A program made the position numbers and the translations under genes. The notes beneath the pieces were generated by a model. It worked only from the letters and a program-made list of their open reading frames with translations, did not search any database and was not told the DNA's origin. A stretch of 64,000 nucleotides of DNA from Sarcomyxa edulis (taxonomy: Eukaryota > Basidiomycota > Agaricomycetes > Agaricales > Mycenaceae): NCBI GenBank assembly GCA_009761415.1, contig QUOL01000001.1:682001-746000 (forward strand). The letters are read 5' to 3'. Below, piece after piece: positions 12,361 through 22,777 of the stretch. Numbering within the stretch: the first letter of the stretch is position 1; each line of letters starts with the position of its first letter.

Positions 12361-12385
12361 ATGACAAGGTTTTCTGAAACGGCTG
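12361..12385 (-). repeat. Right terminal inverted repeat of Tc1/mariner element
   Basis: Ends ...TTTCTGAAACGGCTG followed by TA and is a perfect 25-bp inverse of the left end. The inner imperfect portion extends leftward to about 12298. Confidence 0.92.
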
Positions 12386-13289
12386 TAAAGACATGCTGAA
12401 CATTACGACACGGACCCCGTGCCAAGACATATATTAGAAATTCTACGGATGTCCTAATGATTTATGACAGCCATTAGTGGTACGTGGCAGACATTACTGT
12501 TGGTGGTTGGTGGACAAATTTACCTGTGATTTCTGCTATTGGCTTTCTGATGCATTGCCGTTAGTACAGCCGTGTGTGTTGTACTGCTGAATACGGTCTA
12601 TTTGACAGAATTACTTCAAGTGCAGCGGTCTAGGGGAGGCGAGGGGGCATAGTTGTGCCCTTATTCATAACAATATCCCCTCATTTATCTAGGCCCGCGA
12701 AAATTCCGAACCTACCCTCAAAAACAATTTTTCGGCACGCGCTTTACCACTCACACCACTGTCACCGGTAGAAACATTGATCTAGTCTACGGCGATGCAG
12801 AGTCCCTCGCCGATCCTGTCACTTACGCAACAAACACCCTCCAGGAATGACAGCAACGATCGTCGTGTCCCTTTCATCCTGATATGACCTCTCCCGCGCC
12901 GACTGATCTTTACGATGGTTTTCGAACAACGAGTCGAACGGCAACTTGGTGTCTGCCGTGCACTCATTGGTTCTTCACATGGCCCGAAGGCCCTGCTACA
13001 ATGTTCTTTCATTTGCGAAGGAAATATACATCCCAATCCCAATCCAGATATCTGGATTTCGGCGGTACTGCGTCAGTAGAAACTACCGCACAAAGATACG
13101 ACACCCCCAGGCTTGCTTACTCTCTTGGACAGTGCACTCATGGCTCTCTCAATGTGGATTTGTACACAAACTACTGTTCCTGGCCACCAAAATATCATCC
13201 GACACTGCGATCACACTGACAGAACGTGCCACCAAAGTTGGCATCTCACAAATCCCATGAAGCGCTCGATGAACGTGTAAGTGCGCACT

Positions 13290-13560
13290 TCGTCGACTGG
13301 CACGCGATGAGCCCGTCATTTTCGGTCGTGATCGGTGGCGTTAGCTTCTATGTCGATGGCATAACATGTTACCTGCTGAGTAGGACAAGAATGGGACTTG
13401 TTGAGATGGATATCCATCGCTCCTAGACAAAGACCAAGGTAACGAAAAATATGTTCTGTATTGCGATTTCGAGCGATAATGCCGTATTGACCTGTGCTCA
13501 CCCTGTGCTCCTCCAGAGCGTCCCACTGGTCTTCGACGTCAAATCACCTCAACACATTCA
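13290..13560 (+). pseudogene. Second aspartic protease relic, C-terminal fragment
   Basis: The block 13303-13430 reads SPSFSVVIGGVSFYVDG..., matching APSFKVKIGGVSFSVDG in the intact protease (DNA about 16262-16360). Around 13515-13545 a VFDVKS segment resembles the intact TFNVKT near the C-terminus. It lies after the C-terminal piece of the first relic (13208-13228), so it cannot belong to the same copy unless the locus was rearranged. The simplest reading is a third member of a former tandem array. No open gene remains. Confidence 0.55.
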
Positions 13561-14850
13561 CACAAGAACAGTACTGATGGAAAATGGTTATTTATGGACT
13601 TTGTGGAAAGACTGATGCATTTTGTTGGCATCCCTGAACACTACCGCAAGAGTCTGAAGAACACTGCTTTCATCTGTTTCTTCTCCGAGTCCAAATGTTA
13701 CGCGTTCTTGGATCACGTGCACCTGTTCTTCTCGACAATGTTCCGGCAAGTTCCGCATGGATTCTCCACTGAAGCTCTCTTAACATCTCCGTTACACACA
13801 TAATCCTGACTTACTTGCCCCCTACTCTATAGTTGCACTACTATAGGATCAATTTTTCGACCGCGACAAAATGCCACTTGGGTAGAGATTATTTGCGTGC
13901 TTAGACAAGCTTTGCAACTAGTTGTCGGCGAGAAGCCTATACTCGACTTCGAGTGAGTTTGGATGTCATCTCTATTCCATCTCTGTAGATGTTGTCCAAG
14001 TTAGAACTATCGAGGTGCTAGTCATAGTGAGAGCAACAATTTCTGAGTGCATCTACCATATGATCTCTGATCTAATGCCGAAGTTCAGTAGACCACTTAG
14101 ATGACTTTATTCGTTGTTGGTTCCAGCACCCAATAACGCGCCAAAATCAGCGAAGTTGTTGTTTCGGTGATGGCTGTTCGTAGTCAGCAAGATGTGCACC
14201 ACATTGCGTCCACTTGGAGATCAAATACAGCGCCAGGTGATGATGGTTCAGAATAGCATGCAACGCTGATCTATCGATAATGCATCCACCTGGCACCTGG
14301 CAGAGAACTTGCGAAGCTGCTTACATCGGTACTACCGGCGTGGTGTAAGTGTATTCTCAGCTCATGAGAGTTCTGTTATAATATTGGACTTCCACGGTGA
14401 GTGTATACTTAGTATTCCACGTCACGCGTCACTGCATGGTACTTATAACTGCAAATATGAATATGAGAAGACCTGGAACAATCGACACACCTCTCATTCT
14501 CCAGCATTCTTCCTACGATGGACGTGATGAGATTGAGCTCGACGTGATAAATTCTCAAAACTCATGAACAAGAGTCTCTTCCTCCGGTCCTTCCTCATCG
14601 CCATCTCCCTCGAGAACACTTCGCCCTGCTACTACTTATCTGCGCTGGGATCACGGGAACGCTTTAGCACATCACTACGCGAAGAGCCAAAAATAGAACA
14701 CGGCCTGCTCCTCGCGGCGGAACCACCTATCGCTGGCGACGCAACGTGAATCCTATCATTTGTATGTACTGCCATACTTCCGGAAGCGAATCTACATCAC
14801 ATAGTGCACGCATGCTCTCTTTTTCAAGATGTCTGTTACACGAGCTACAC
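13561..14850. other. Intergenic region, probably further decayed sequence
   Basis: About 1.3 kb with only short unrelated open frames (for example 13594-13803 and 14564-14749, plus). None resembles a known protein. I see no tRNA, terminal repeat or conserved block. Given the relics to the left, older protease remnants may be present but are below what I can recognise by eye. Confidence 0.4.
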
Positions 14851-14853
14851 ATC

Positions 14854-14860
14854 TATAAAA
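14854..14860 (+). promoter_or_regulatory. TATA box of aspartic protease gene
   Basis: TATAAAA lies 62 bp before the ATG at 14916, with a pyrimidine-rich leader (TCTCTCAGCTCTCTCTCC) in between, a usual fungal core-promoter layout. Confidence 0.65.
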
Positions 14861-14915
14861 TAAATGCCCCGTAGATCAACGTCTCTCAGCTCTCTCTCCT
14901 CGCTGGATTTTTCGA

Positions 14916-16567
14916 ATGGCTCTATATACGCTCATCCTCGCAGCACTCGCCGCCTCGGCCCATGCGGAGTTCAGTATCCGTCGAATTGAGCCGTTCAACA
15001 AGGTCGCGATCCCTACACGAGTCCTTCCCAAGGCCCAGCACTCTGTCGCCCTCACCCGGAAGGTACCCCGAAGTACTCATAAGAAAGATATACTGAAGAC
15101 ATTACGACACGGATCTGGCGCCAAGTCATTGACCAGCAAGTTCACGGCTGTCGTGGCTGGTTCTGATGATGATGAAGAGTATCTAACGGATATCACTATT
15201 GGTGGACAGAATTTCTCCGTGATTGTCGATACTGGCTCGTGAGTGCACTGGTGCTCGTTATGTGCTATATTGTGCTGAATGACTTTTCAGATCTGATACA
15301 TGGCTGGCACAGAAGGGATTCAAGTGCTTCAATCTGCTGGGGTAAGCCACTCATTAACAATTGCAGTTCGTTCTCTCCTGACTATCCAGACACCAGAAAA
15401 TCTGAACCTGTCTCAGAATGTGCATTTGGCACTGCAGGATTTGATGCAACCAAATCATCGACATACACCCCAGACCCCAACAAGAATTTCAACATCTCGT
15501 ATGGTGATGGTGAATTCCTCACTGGTGTTGTCGGTTTCGATACCGTCACCGTGGGAGGTTTGACAGTGACGAAGCAGGAAATTGGATTGGTGACCAACGC
15601 TGCTTGGGAAGGTAATGATCCACACATCAACTTCCATCGTCTTTGATCTTCACTCGGACTGACCCCGTCAATTCTGCAAGGTGACGGCGTCAACACGGGG
15701 TTGATGGGTCTTGCCTTTTCTGGTTTGACCTCAGTATATGATGGTACAAATCCAGATGATGATTCAAGCAGCAACGTGGCAGAGTACAATCCTTTGTTCT
15801 TCACCGCTATCGCAGAAGGCGCCGTTGCAGAACCTTGTAAGTAATCTCCAATACATCTCGGTCTCATTCTGCTAACAGTTCTCTACTCAGATTTCTCTGT
15901 CGCTCTTAACCGTGGTTCTGTTGCGAACGAAGAAGACTCTTCCGTCGACCCCAATCTTGGCTACTTGGCATTTGGTGGTATCGCTCCCGTCAAAACGACC
16001 TCCACGGCTGTCACCGTCCCTATTCAAGGATATAGTGTCTCCTCAGGTTCTTCGGAGTTTCTTTGGTACACTGTGGACGTAGATGCATATACCTTTACTG
16101 GCTCCACTAAACTCTCCGGCTCTGGCAAGCAAGCAATCTTGGACACTGGTACCACGCTCAACTACATCCCGACCACGTTGGCCAAAGCATTTAACGCAAA
16201 ATTCTCTCCTCCTGCCACGTTCAAAGAGGATGAAGATACTTATTATGTCGACTGTGATGCAACAGCACCCTCTTTCAAGGTTAAAATAGGTGGTGTCAGC
16301 TTCTCCGTTGATGGTGCAGACAACATATTGCCTGCAGGAACGGATGACAAAGGAAACGAGGTGTGCATCTCAGGGACTCAGGACGGAGGATCATCTTCAG
16401 ATGCAGACAACATATTCATCTTGTGCGTATATGATATATGTACAAGAGTCTCTGATACTGACGGGAACTCGCATATATGTAGGGGTGATACGTTCTTGCA
16501 TAATGTTGTGGCGACTTTCAATGTGAAGACCAACGAAATCACCTTGACGGAGCGTGCGGCGTATTAG
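14916..16567 (+). CDS. Secreted A1 (pepsin/polyporopepsin-type) aspartic protease
   Basis: A five- or six-exon gene. A signal peptide (MALYTLILAALAASAHA) precedes a propeptide. The mature enzyme contains both catalytic motifs, D-T-G-S-S (split by the intron 15239-15290) and ILDTGTTLNYIP, plus the flap region ISYGDGE. Later introns start near 15611, 15838 and 16423, and the stop is at 16565-16567. One join is odd. The exon ending at 15341 can be continued in frame only by assuming a 25-nt intron (15342-15366). The more normal 48-nt intron (15342-15389, good branch site) breaks the frame. So the gene either has an exceptionally short intron, a sequencing error, or an early frameshift. The family secretes acid proteases for extracellular protein digestion. 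It is the only copy here not obviously dead, next to two relics. Confidence 0.8.
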
Positions 16568-16707
16568 ATATAAGTTGTAGAGTATAATTTGTTGTACTAG
16601 CGAACATAACCACTTGCCAAAAACTACTTCCCCCCCGGAAAGCTTATAATTATAGGCTTTTGGCTGTTATCTCATCGAGTTTTGGACAAAATCGTACCGC
16701 GTTTCAG

Positions 16708-16725
16708 ACGCGCCAAAGTCACGTG
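16708..16725. promoter_or_regulatory. ACGCGC plus CACGTG composite site upstream of CGR1
   Basis: ACGCGC starts at 16708 and CACGTG at 16720, 12 nt apart, about 70-90 bp before the CGR1 start codon. The arrangement is close to the site at 10367 and looser than the module in the hydrolase array. A regulatory role is inferred from position and repetition. Confidence 0.35.
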
Positions 16726-16794
16726 TATTTATTTTCATCCGAAAATGGTTTTTCGCTGACTTCAATCGGTTTCCTCTTCCACACCTCTTCCACC

Positions 16795-17353
16795 ATGGAT
16801 TCCGGCCCAGCAGAGCAATTGCAAACTCCTCTTGTCAGTGCGATACCGTTGGCCTCGTCATCAAATGGTCGTGTATCCGGAAAGCCTTGGAAGACCCTCA
16901 AAAGTGCAACTGTGTTCGTAAAATCGACACCTATGTTCGTTGTCTAGACTAACATATTAGACCCAATATCCAGTCGATCACATATTCCGGAAGGTGTCAA
17001 GACTAAAAACTGGGGGGACCGTATGGAGAAGACACGAAAAGCCCAGGCTATCAAAATGCTGCAAACGGAATTGAAGGAGGAAAAGCAAGCCGAAATCACA
17101 AGGTGCGTCTTGTTCAGTTATCTATCATGGTCTGAATTCACATTCACACATCCGAATAGACGCAGAGAAATAACCATGCAGCGTAAGAAGGCTGCAGAAG
17201 AGCGACAAAGACTGGAGGAAGACAAGGCAAAAGTACAGAGATCACCCCTACTGTCATGAATATCCTGACTGACTTTCTGTGTCTTAGATGGGTGCGCGCA
17301 AAGCTGCACGGCTGCGCCGGAAAGCTGGAAGGACGAAAAAGATCAACGGATAA
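16795..17353 (+). CDS. CGR1: rRNA-processing protein Cgr1
   Basis: Four exons (16795-16913, 16974-17102, 17160-17232, 17288-17353) give a small basic protein of 128 residues. It shows the Cgr1 signature through its second half: GKPWKTLKSATVRSHIPEG, then WGDRMEKTRKAQAIK, a charged coiled helix (RREITMQRKKAAEERQRLEE), and the end ARKAARLRRKAGRTKKING. Cgr1 is a nucleolar factor for 60S pre-ribosome and pre-rRNA processing in fungi. Length and composition fit the family. The gene converges on VPS18 with only 97 bp between stop codons. Confidence 0.92.
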
Positions 17354-17450
17354 TCGCTTGGTCAATTATCCTCCTTCGTTTTGAGCTCTGTGATGTTGTA
17401 TTATATATCCGGATGAATGTCCTATGGTAATGGAAAAGTGCTCATGTTGA

Positions 17451-20400
17451 CTACAACTCCCACGTAGTATCAACCTCCCCCTCCTTTATGAATGGCTTGT
17501 CCAGGCCTGCCACGACACTTTCACAAAGTGGACAACTGCCGGCAAGCATATCGTCTAGTTCAGCCCTGAGCTTCTCCGTCTTTTGGCCCACGTCTTTTTC
17601 CGTCCCTTGCTTCCTTCCCCCCATTCCAGGAATCCAGGCCACGGGAGCAGAGACCACAGCTGCCAAAGCATCTGGCACGATGAGATCTCGTAAACGGTCT
17701 CCAGCCGAGAGTATACCGCGACCAAGAGAGTTAGCCGCTCGAGTACCATTTTGTAATGGGTTTGCCAACGTCGCAAAATTGGCTGACAATAGAGTACGCT
17801 GGGCTACTTGACGTCCTTGAGAGGCGTTGTTGCCTATAAGCAGTGGGTTAGACATGTTCAGATTGGCGGCGCTCAGTGGTGTGCGTCCTTGTAGGGTATC
17901 TTTGAAAAGTTCCGTCTGTAGAGCGACAATGCGTCGTAGTGCATGTGAAGGTAGATATTCTTTGGCCTGAATTACCATCAGTAGATACACCAGATTCGGA
18001 TCTATCATGTGGCTCACCAAAACTATGAGACAGTCGGCGTGGAATGTGTGTTGGCAAGGGAAGACGTAGAATTGTCTTGTTAGTAGCAGATGGGAGCAGA
18101 CAGAACATTGTTCTCCAGCATCAATAGTCACGAAACGTTTCTTCAGCGCAGCAATGTCCTGCTTGATAGACTCGGCCGTCCGCGTAGCATCGTCCATCTC
18201 GCTTTTCAGATCGTCAATATGAGCCGAATAACCCTCTAAGGCGTGAGCAATTTCTTCCTTGAAGTCATCAATGACAACAAAGTCAGGGAAGAATGGAAGG
18301 ATGTCTTCAATCTTGAGCAGTTGAGTATTCTCCAGGAAACGCATAGCCCTAGAATTCGTATGGCAGTCAACATATGAGCGAGTGGCGTGTCCGCAAAAAC
18401 GTACGTCTTGATATCCTTCTTATCCTGTACGACATATCGAGCAATCTTTAACCAGAGTTTCTTTCGCAGAGGCGGGTCGTCCTCGGGCATATCAGCATTT
18501 ATTTTAGCCAATTCTAGGTCTCCCTTCTCCAGCGCCAGGTCCACGCTGTTCTCCCAGAGACCCATCTTGGAGTAAATGTGCACACAAGGCTGCGTTCGCC
18601 CGGTTTGCTTGCACAGCCGTAGGGCATAGTCAAGGTCGTAGTAGGGCTTCCCAGTAATGGGGTCTGACGGTGCATTGGTAAGGAATCTAAGAAGGGGTCC
18701 GTCATCTTCTATCGAAGGAGAGAATGACGTGGAGGAAGAGGGGAATGCGTAGAAGGTGATTATCAGATTATGGATCGTAGGTGATATGTTTTGCTGCTCG
18801 AAAATAACGTGATTGAGGTATCTTAGAGCATGGTTTGGGGATAGCGGATCCCGAGGAGCGTGTTGAAGTTGAAGAAGAGAAGGAACGAGGCGGAGTGGGT
18901 CAAGTGACGACTGTCGTAGCCACGAATCGACTGTCTCTTTCGGCGCTTGACGCATCAGTACTGGACCAAACCTATAGTACATCTCGAGATCTGTCTGGAA
19001 ACAGTGTGTGTGTCTGTCAAGTGTTGGCGGTGAGCATGAACGGCAGAAAGGACTTACTTGGCGATTGATGATCTCAATAGCTTTGTTCCAGTCCTCTTCG
19101 AGAATCCAATGTTCGACCACGCGCTGGTAATCTCCGATAATGGTGGCATAGTACAAGTACATGTCTGTTCTGCCATGCCCCTGGATAAGCTCGTAGACAG
19201 TACTTCGATCTAGATTTGCCTGCGTGTACTGGGATCAGCATCCATTCGTGGACTAAGACTCAGCCTTACTGACCTTGTATGTCTCAAAAAACTGTCGAAG
19301 GTCTTCCTCTAAGATGGTTCTTTCAGTCTGAAGATTATCAACGTCATGTGAAACCGATTCAGAAGCAACAACGTCGTCGAGCTCGTTGCATTTACTAAGA
19401 TAGAATTCGACCAACCACGTTGCCAACATCATGCGTTGCGTGATGTCCTATGTCGAACGGAGAGAATTTGAGAGAGGAACTCGAAATTTACAGGGACAAT
19501 CATACCGATTTTCGTGTCCGTTCCAGTCTAGAGATGAGGTAAGACCGCAGACTGTCGCGTTCTCCGGCATCTAAGAATTTCAAAGCAACTTCCTCGAAGG
19601 TGACGGAGCACTGAGCGTAACATTGTGCTGCTTGGAAATATCGACCTTCGCTGAAAAACGTGTTGGCTTGGGCAGAAAGGACATGATCTCGCTGACCAGC
19701 GGTCTGAATGCCCAGGATAGAATGAGTTATTCGTTGCAATAACATCATCTCGAAACATACCTTCGCGTATCTCAGAGCGATGTCGAATTTCCCTTTCTCA
19801 AGGTAAATTTTCCAGACGTCACGGTCTTCATTGCCCACTTGTAACTCGAACAAAGACTGGTCGGTATATACCCAGTAGGTTTTGCGGACAGGATCAGCAG
19901 CAAGTCCTCGAACCTCTTCCGTGGGTTTCTAGAGAATCGTTAGATGAGACACTCTAATGACTAGGGATTATTTTACCATAGGTAATTGTTCTTCGTATGT
20001 CATTTTTTCGTCAAGATTGCACACGGCTGCGATACGATCCTTGTACAGCAGGATGAAGTGAAATTCCGTCAGTGCTATAGATGCAGGAATCACGGTGTCT
20101 TCATGACCGCCTGGAGATGAAGAGGTAGAGGGTAGTGATGGGTACGGCAAGAGCTGCGCAGCGTCAATCAGTTCGTCCGACGTAGAGTCGAAGTTTAGTG
20201 TGCCATGATAGATTCCCGGACCTGTTGGGGAGAAACATGTAATTATCAATAAGAAGAATCAGGTTAGTAAAGGTCACTTCTCACCTGTCATCCAAGCCAT
20301 GCCCTTGGGTAGAGACAGGGCTTGGTCAGAATTGGGAGTAAAGAAGTGTAGCTCTGAGTGTTGCATATTCCCAGGAAGCTCCAATATCCCTATGAAGCAT

Positions 20401-21476
20401 TAAAGAGCAGCAAGGAATGATAAAGATTCGATACACACGTGGCGCAGTATCGCGATAGTTGGCAAATAGCCCTGCAAAGACTCGTCCTCCATCATCAGAG
20501 CGACGATCAGGTGCTCCAATGAACTGGTATATTCGGGACGGAGTAGTGACAATGACAAGAGCCTTCTTTGGATCCGAGGGAGGGAAGAAGTCGAATTTGA
20601 TCCCTGTTATTGGGTGCCTCTCTGGTAGAGAGAATACAGATTGCAGGTACCGCTCTTGCGACTTGAAAAAGTCCTCTTCGGCATCTAGAACAGCCTCGTA
20701 TATAGTCCCGTTCCTCCCTCCAATAAGCATTTCACGCGTGGAAGTTGTATGGGAGGACGACAGCAAGGCTGGCTTATTCCATGCAACGCTCTCGATGACC
20801 ATCTTGAAAGTCTTCAGCTGCCTAGCTTTCTTCCACCCACGGTAAAGGTACCAGTTCTCTCCTTGCGTCGAACTAATAATGATGTGACGTCCTGACGGGT
20901 CCATGAAGAGCTTGTAAATGGTCATCTCTGAGGGTTTCCGAGGAATCTGGATTTTGACCACCAGCTCGGAATGCGACAATTCGATGAGGACTATTGTGTT
21001 TGAGGAGAGACCCATTGCCAGTATATCTGAAGCCACGACAAGAGATACAAGGGGTGCAGAGAATGTGTATTGGACACGGCCGAGGTCGAATACGGGGGTA
21101 CTGGCAGCGCTTTCATTGTACTATTCCAGAGTATCAGACAGAGGTATAGCTCACCCCCCATGCCATGACTTACCAGATTTCCATCTTCTGGTTCGGCACG
21201 TATATCATCAGGTTCGTAAGGTGACGGCTCAAAGCCCTCGTATTGAAGCTGCGGGGGGAGGGAACTCGGAGCCGGCCCAGAGATTGCAGCAGTGGTATGT
21301 TCGACGTCTAAACAAGCAAGTGTATCAATAGGCAAGTACGCGTATATGAAGGATATACCAACATTCGTCCAACATCGCGTCGACGACGACCTTGCGGACT
21401 CAAGAGTGAGTTGCTGGTGAGCGTTTGAAGCAGCTCCCGTTATGCTAACGTCACGATCAATTTCATCAGATTTCAT
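17451..21476 (-). CDS. VPS18: Vacuolar sorting protein Vps18/Pep3 (HOPS/CORVET RING subunit)
   Basis: A large minus-strand gene with many short introns, starting at 21476 (MKSDEIDRD...). Exons through about 19950 form the N-terminal Pep3/Vps18 beta-propeller region (for example LAMGLSSNTIVLIELSH, GRNGTIYEAVLDAEEDFF). The middle exons form the clathrin-heavy-chain-like alpha-solenoid (VWKIYLEKGKFDIALRYAK, FFSEGRYFQAAQCYAQ, HWILEEDWNKAIEIIN). The last exon has a coiled coil and then a C-terminal RING-H2: CSVC...PCQHTFHADC...CPLC. This order is diagnostic of Vps18, a shared core subunit of the HOPS and CORVET tethers for endosome-vacuole fusion. All elements are present, so the gene looks intact. 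Confidence 0.92.
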
Positions 21477-21727
21477 CCGACCTCAATCCGACTTGAATGT
21501 TTTTTGTTACAGATACCTCGAGCTCCAGAGCCCAAAGTGAAGAATGATTGTTACTGCTAACAACTCTATATGATGTAGGGAATGCGGCCGCATGACCAGA
21601 AGTAATCTACCACGGCCGAGCACTTCAAAACCGGGTAGGCAAAAGTAAGGTATACAGGTCCATCAAGACGTCCCAGACGAGAGCACCAGCAATATCAGGA
21701 AATAGAGAATAGAAACAGACGGGACAA

Positions 21728-22546
21728 TCAGAAGAGTGTATCCTAAGTAGAAGCGAGATTAGTCTTCAGTCGAAGAGCAGTAAAAGAAAAGGACAGTACC
21801 TCATCTCGTAGATACTCGCCAACATCACTATATGCAATGTGCAAGGGTTAGTGAGGGTTAGACCATAGAATGGGTAGCACGCACGCTTGGTGGAACACGA
21901 TGATTGCTGTAGGATCTATTTTTCGAGTATCCACTGTCGATCGGGCTGTTACACCAAAGCCCTTGGTCATATGTGTGAGGACAACTTCTATCAGAACGCG
22001 ATAGTGTGGCTCACCAGTGGAATATCATTCATGCTAAAAACTACCACTCCTTGGTGTTCTGGTGTGTCCTCCGTTATACGTCCCAGATGGGCTTTGACAA
22101 CATGGTTTCCGTAGAGGAAAGGCATCTCGCCATTTGGCTTGATCCACACCTGCACAGCAAATTTTAGACATGGATAGGGATGACATGGATGCTCTATAGG
22201 TGTACCTTGTATTTAGCATACTGGGCAACATAATCAAGTGCAGTGATGTGTAGTTTAAATTTGCCACTCTTGCTGAACTTGCCGAAACAAGTGCCCAGAC
22301 TGATGAGGTTCGGTCGAGCAACAGAGATGCCTAAACGCATTGAAGATTCCGATACATAGAAGACTCTGTCTTTGTGGAGCCTGAAGCAATATGGTTCGTC
22401 TGGTCGGTCGATGAGGTGAATGAGGTTCTTCCCCTACATGACGAAAATCAGCATTCCTTCGCCACACAGGCAAATAAAATACGAACGATATAATTCGCCA
22501 ACTTCGTGAAGACGGCTTTGGATTCGTCTTCTGTTAGAGGACGCAT
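21728..22546 (-). CDS. NIP7: 60S ribosome biogenesis factor Nip7
   Basis: Short exons from 22546 down to the stop at 21728-21730 splice into the highly conserved Nip7 sequence: [20 protein letters not shown], then [35 protein letters not shown], the PUA domain with [17 protein letters not shown], and the end [12 protein letters not shown]. The last two introns interrupt codons close to the stop. Nip7 binds pre-60S particles and is needed for 27S pre-rRNA processing. Conservation is almost residue for residue along the parts I can read, so the assignment is very firm. It is divergent from NRDE2 across 231 bp and close to the start of VPS18. Confidence 0.95.
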
Positions 22547-22777
22547 GATTGTGGTTGGAAAAGCTTTGGGGTGAAGGCTTGATCGTAGTTGAGAGCAACT
22601 TGAGAGCAAGTTCGACTTCAAAAAATTGGACGAAATGTGACAAAGCTCGCGTGCGTGTCACCGGAAAAGTCACACTTCCTCTCCTTCCTGCCTGGACCTG
22701 CCATAATATCATCGATATGTCCCATTGCCGCGATTCGCCTTCGTAAATACACAGTTTACAGGCTGCTGATACTCGTA
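22547..22777. promoter_or_regulatory. Shared divergent promoter NIP7/NRDE2
   Basis: The 231 bp between the two ATGs must drive both genes. No TATA box stands out. GCGTGCGTGTCACCGG near 22648-22663 is the most GC-rich block. Co-expression is possible but is inference. Confidence 0.4.

Larger units (their letters stand above)
10855..12385 (-). mobile_element. Tc1/mariner-family DNA transposon, apparently complete
   Basis: A 1531-bp element flanked on both sides by TA (10853-10854 and 12386-12387), the expected Tc1/mariner target duplication. The outer 25 bp are perfect inverted repeats (10855-10879 against 12361-12385), and similarity continues imperfectly inward for about 85 bp. It contains one four-exon transposase gene on the minus strand with no stop or frameshift. 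Perfect ends and an open gene suggest a recent insertion. It landed inside a decayed aspartic protease gene, and the host sequence resumes cleanly on either side when compared with the intact protease. Confidence 0.9.
10693..13240 (+). pseudogene. Decayed A1 aspartic protease gene split by a transposon
   Basis: Pieces of this stretch align by eye, in order, to the intact protease at 14916-16567. The segment 10693-10852 has the same start as the intact gene (signal-like MACQYL...ASARA against MALYTL...ASAHA) and matches its propeptide DNA. After the transposon, CATTACGACACGGA at 12401-12414 equals 15110-15123. 12500-12542 matches the exon before the first catalytic Asp. 12787-12811 matches the YGDGE segment. 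13033-13075 matches the FGG(I/T)A segment. 13208-13228 matches the C-terminal ITLTERA. Stops and frame changes lie between blocks, the first catalytic DTGS is lost, and the sequence between FGG and the C-terminus is missing. It is a dead paralogue carrying a mobile element after codon 53. Confidence 0.75.
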
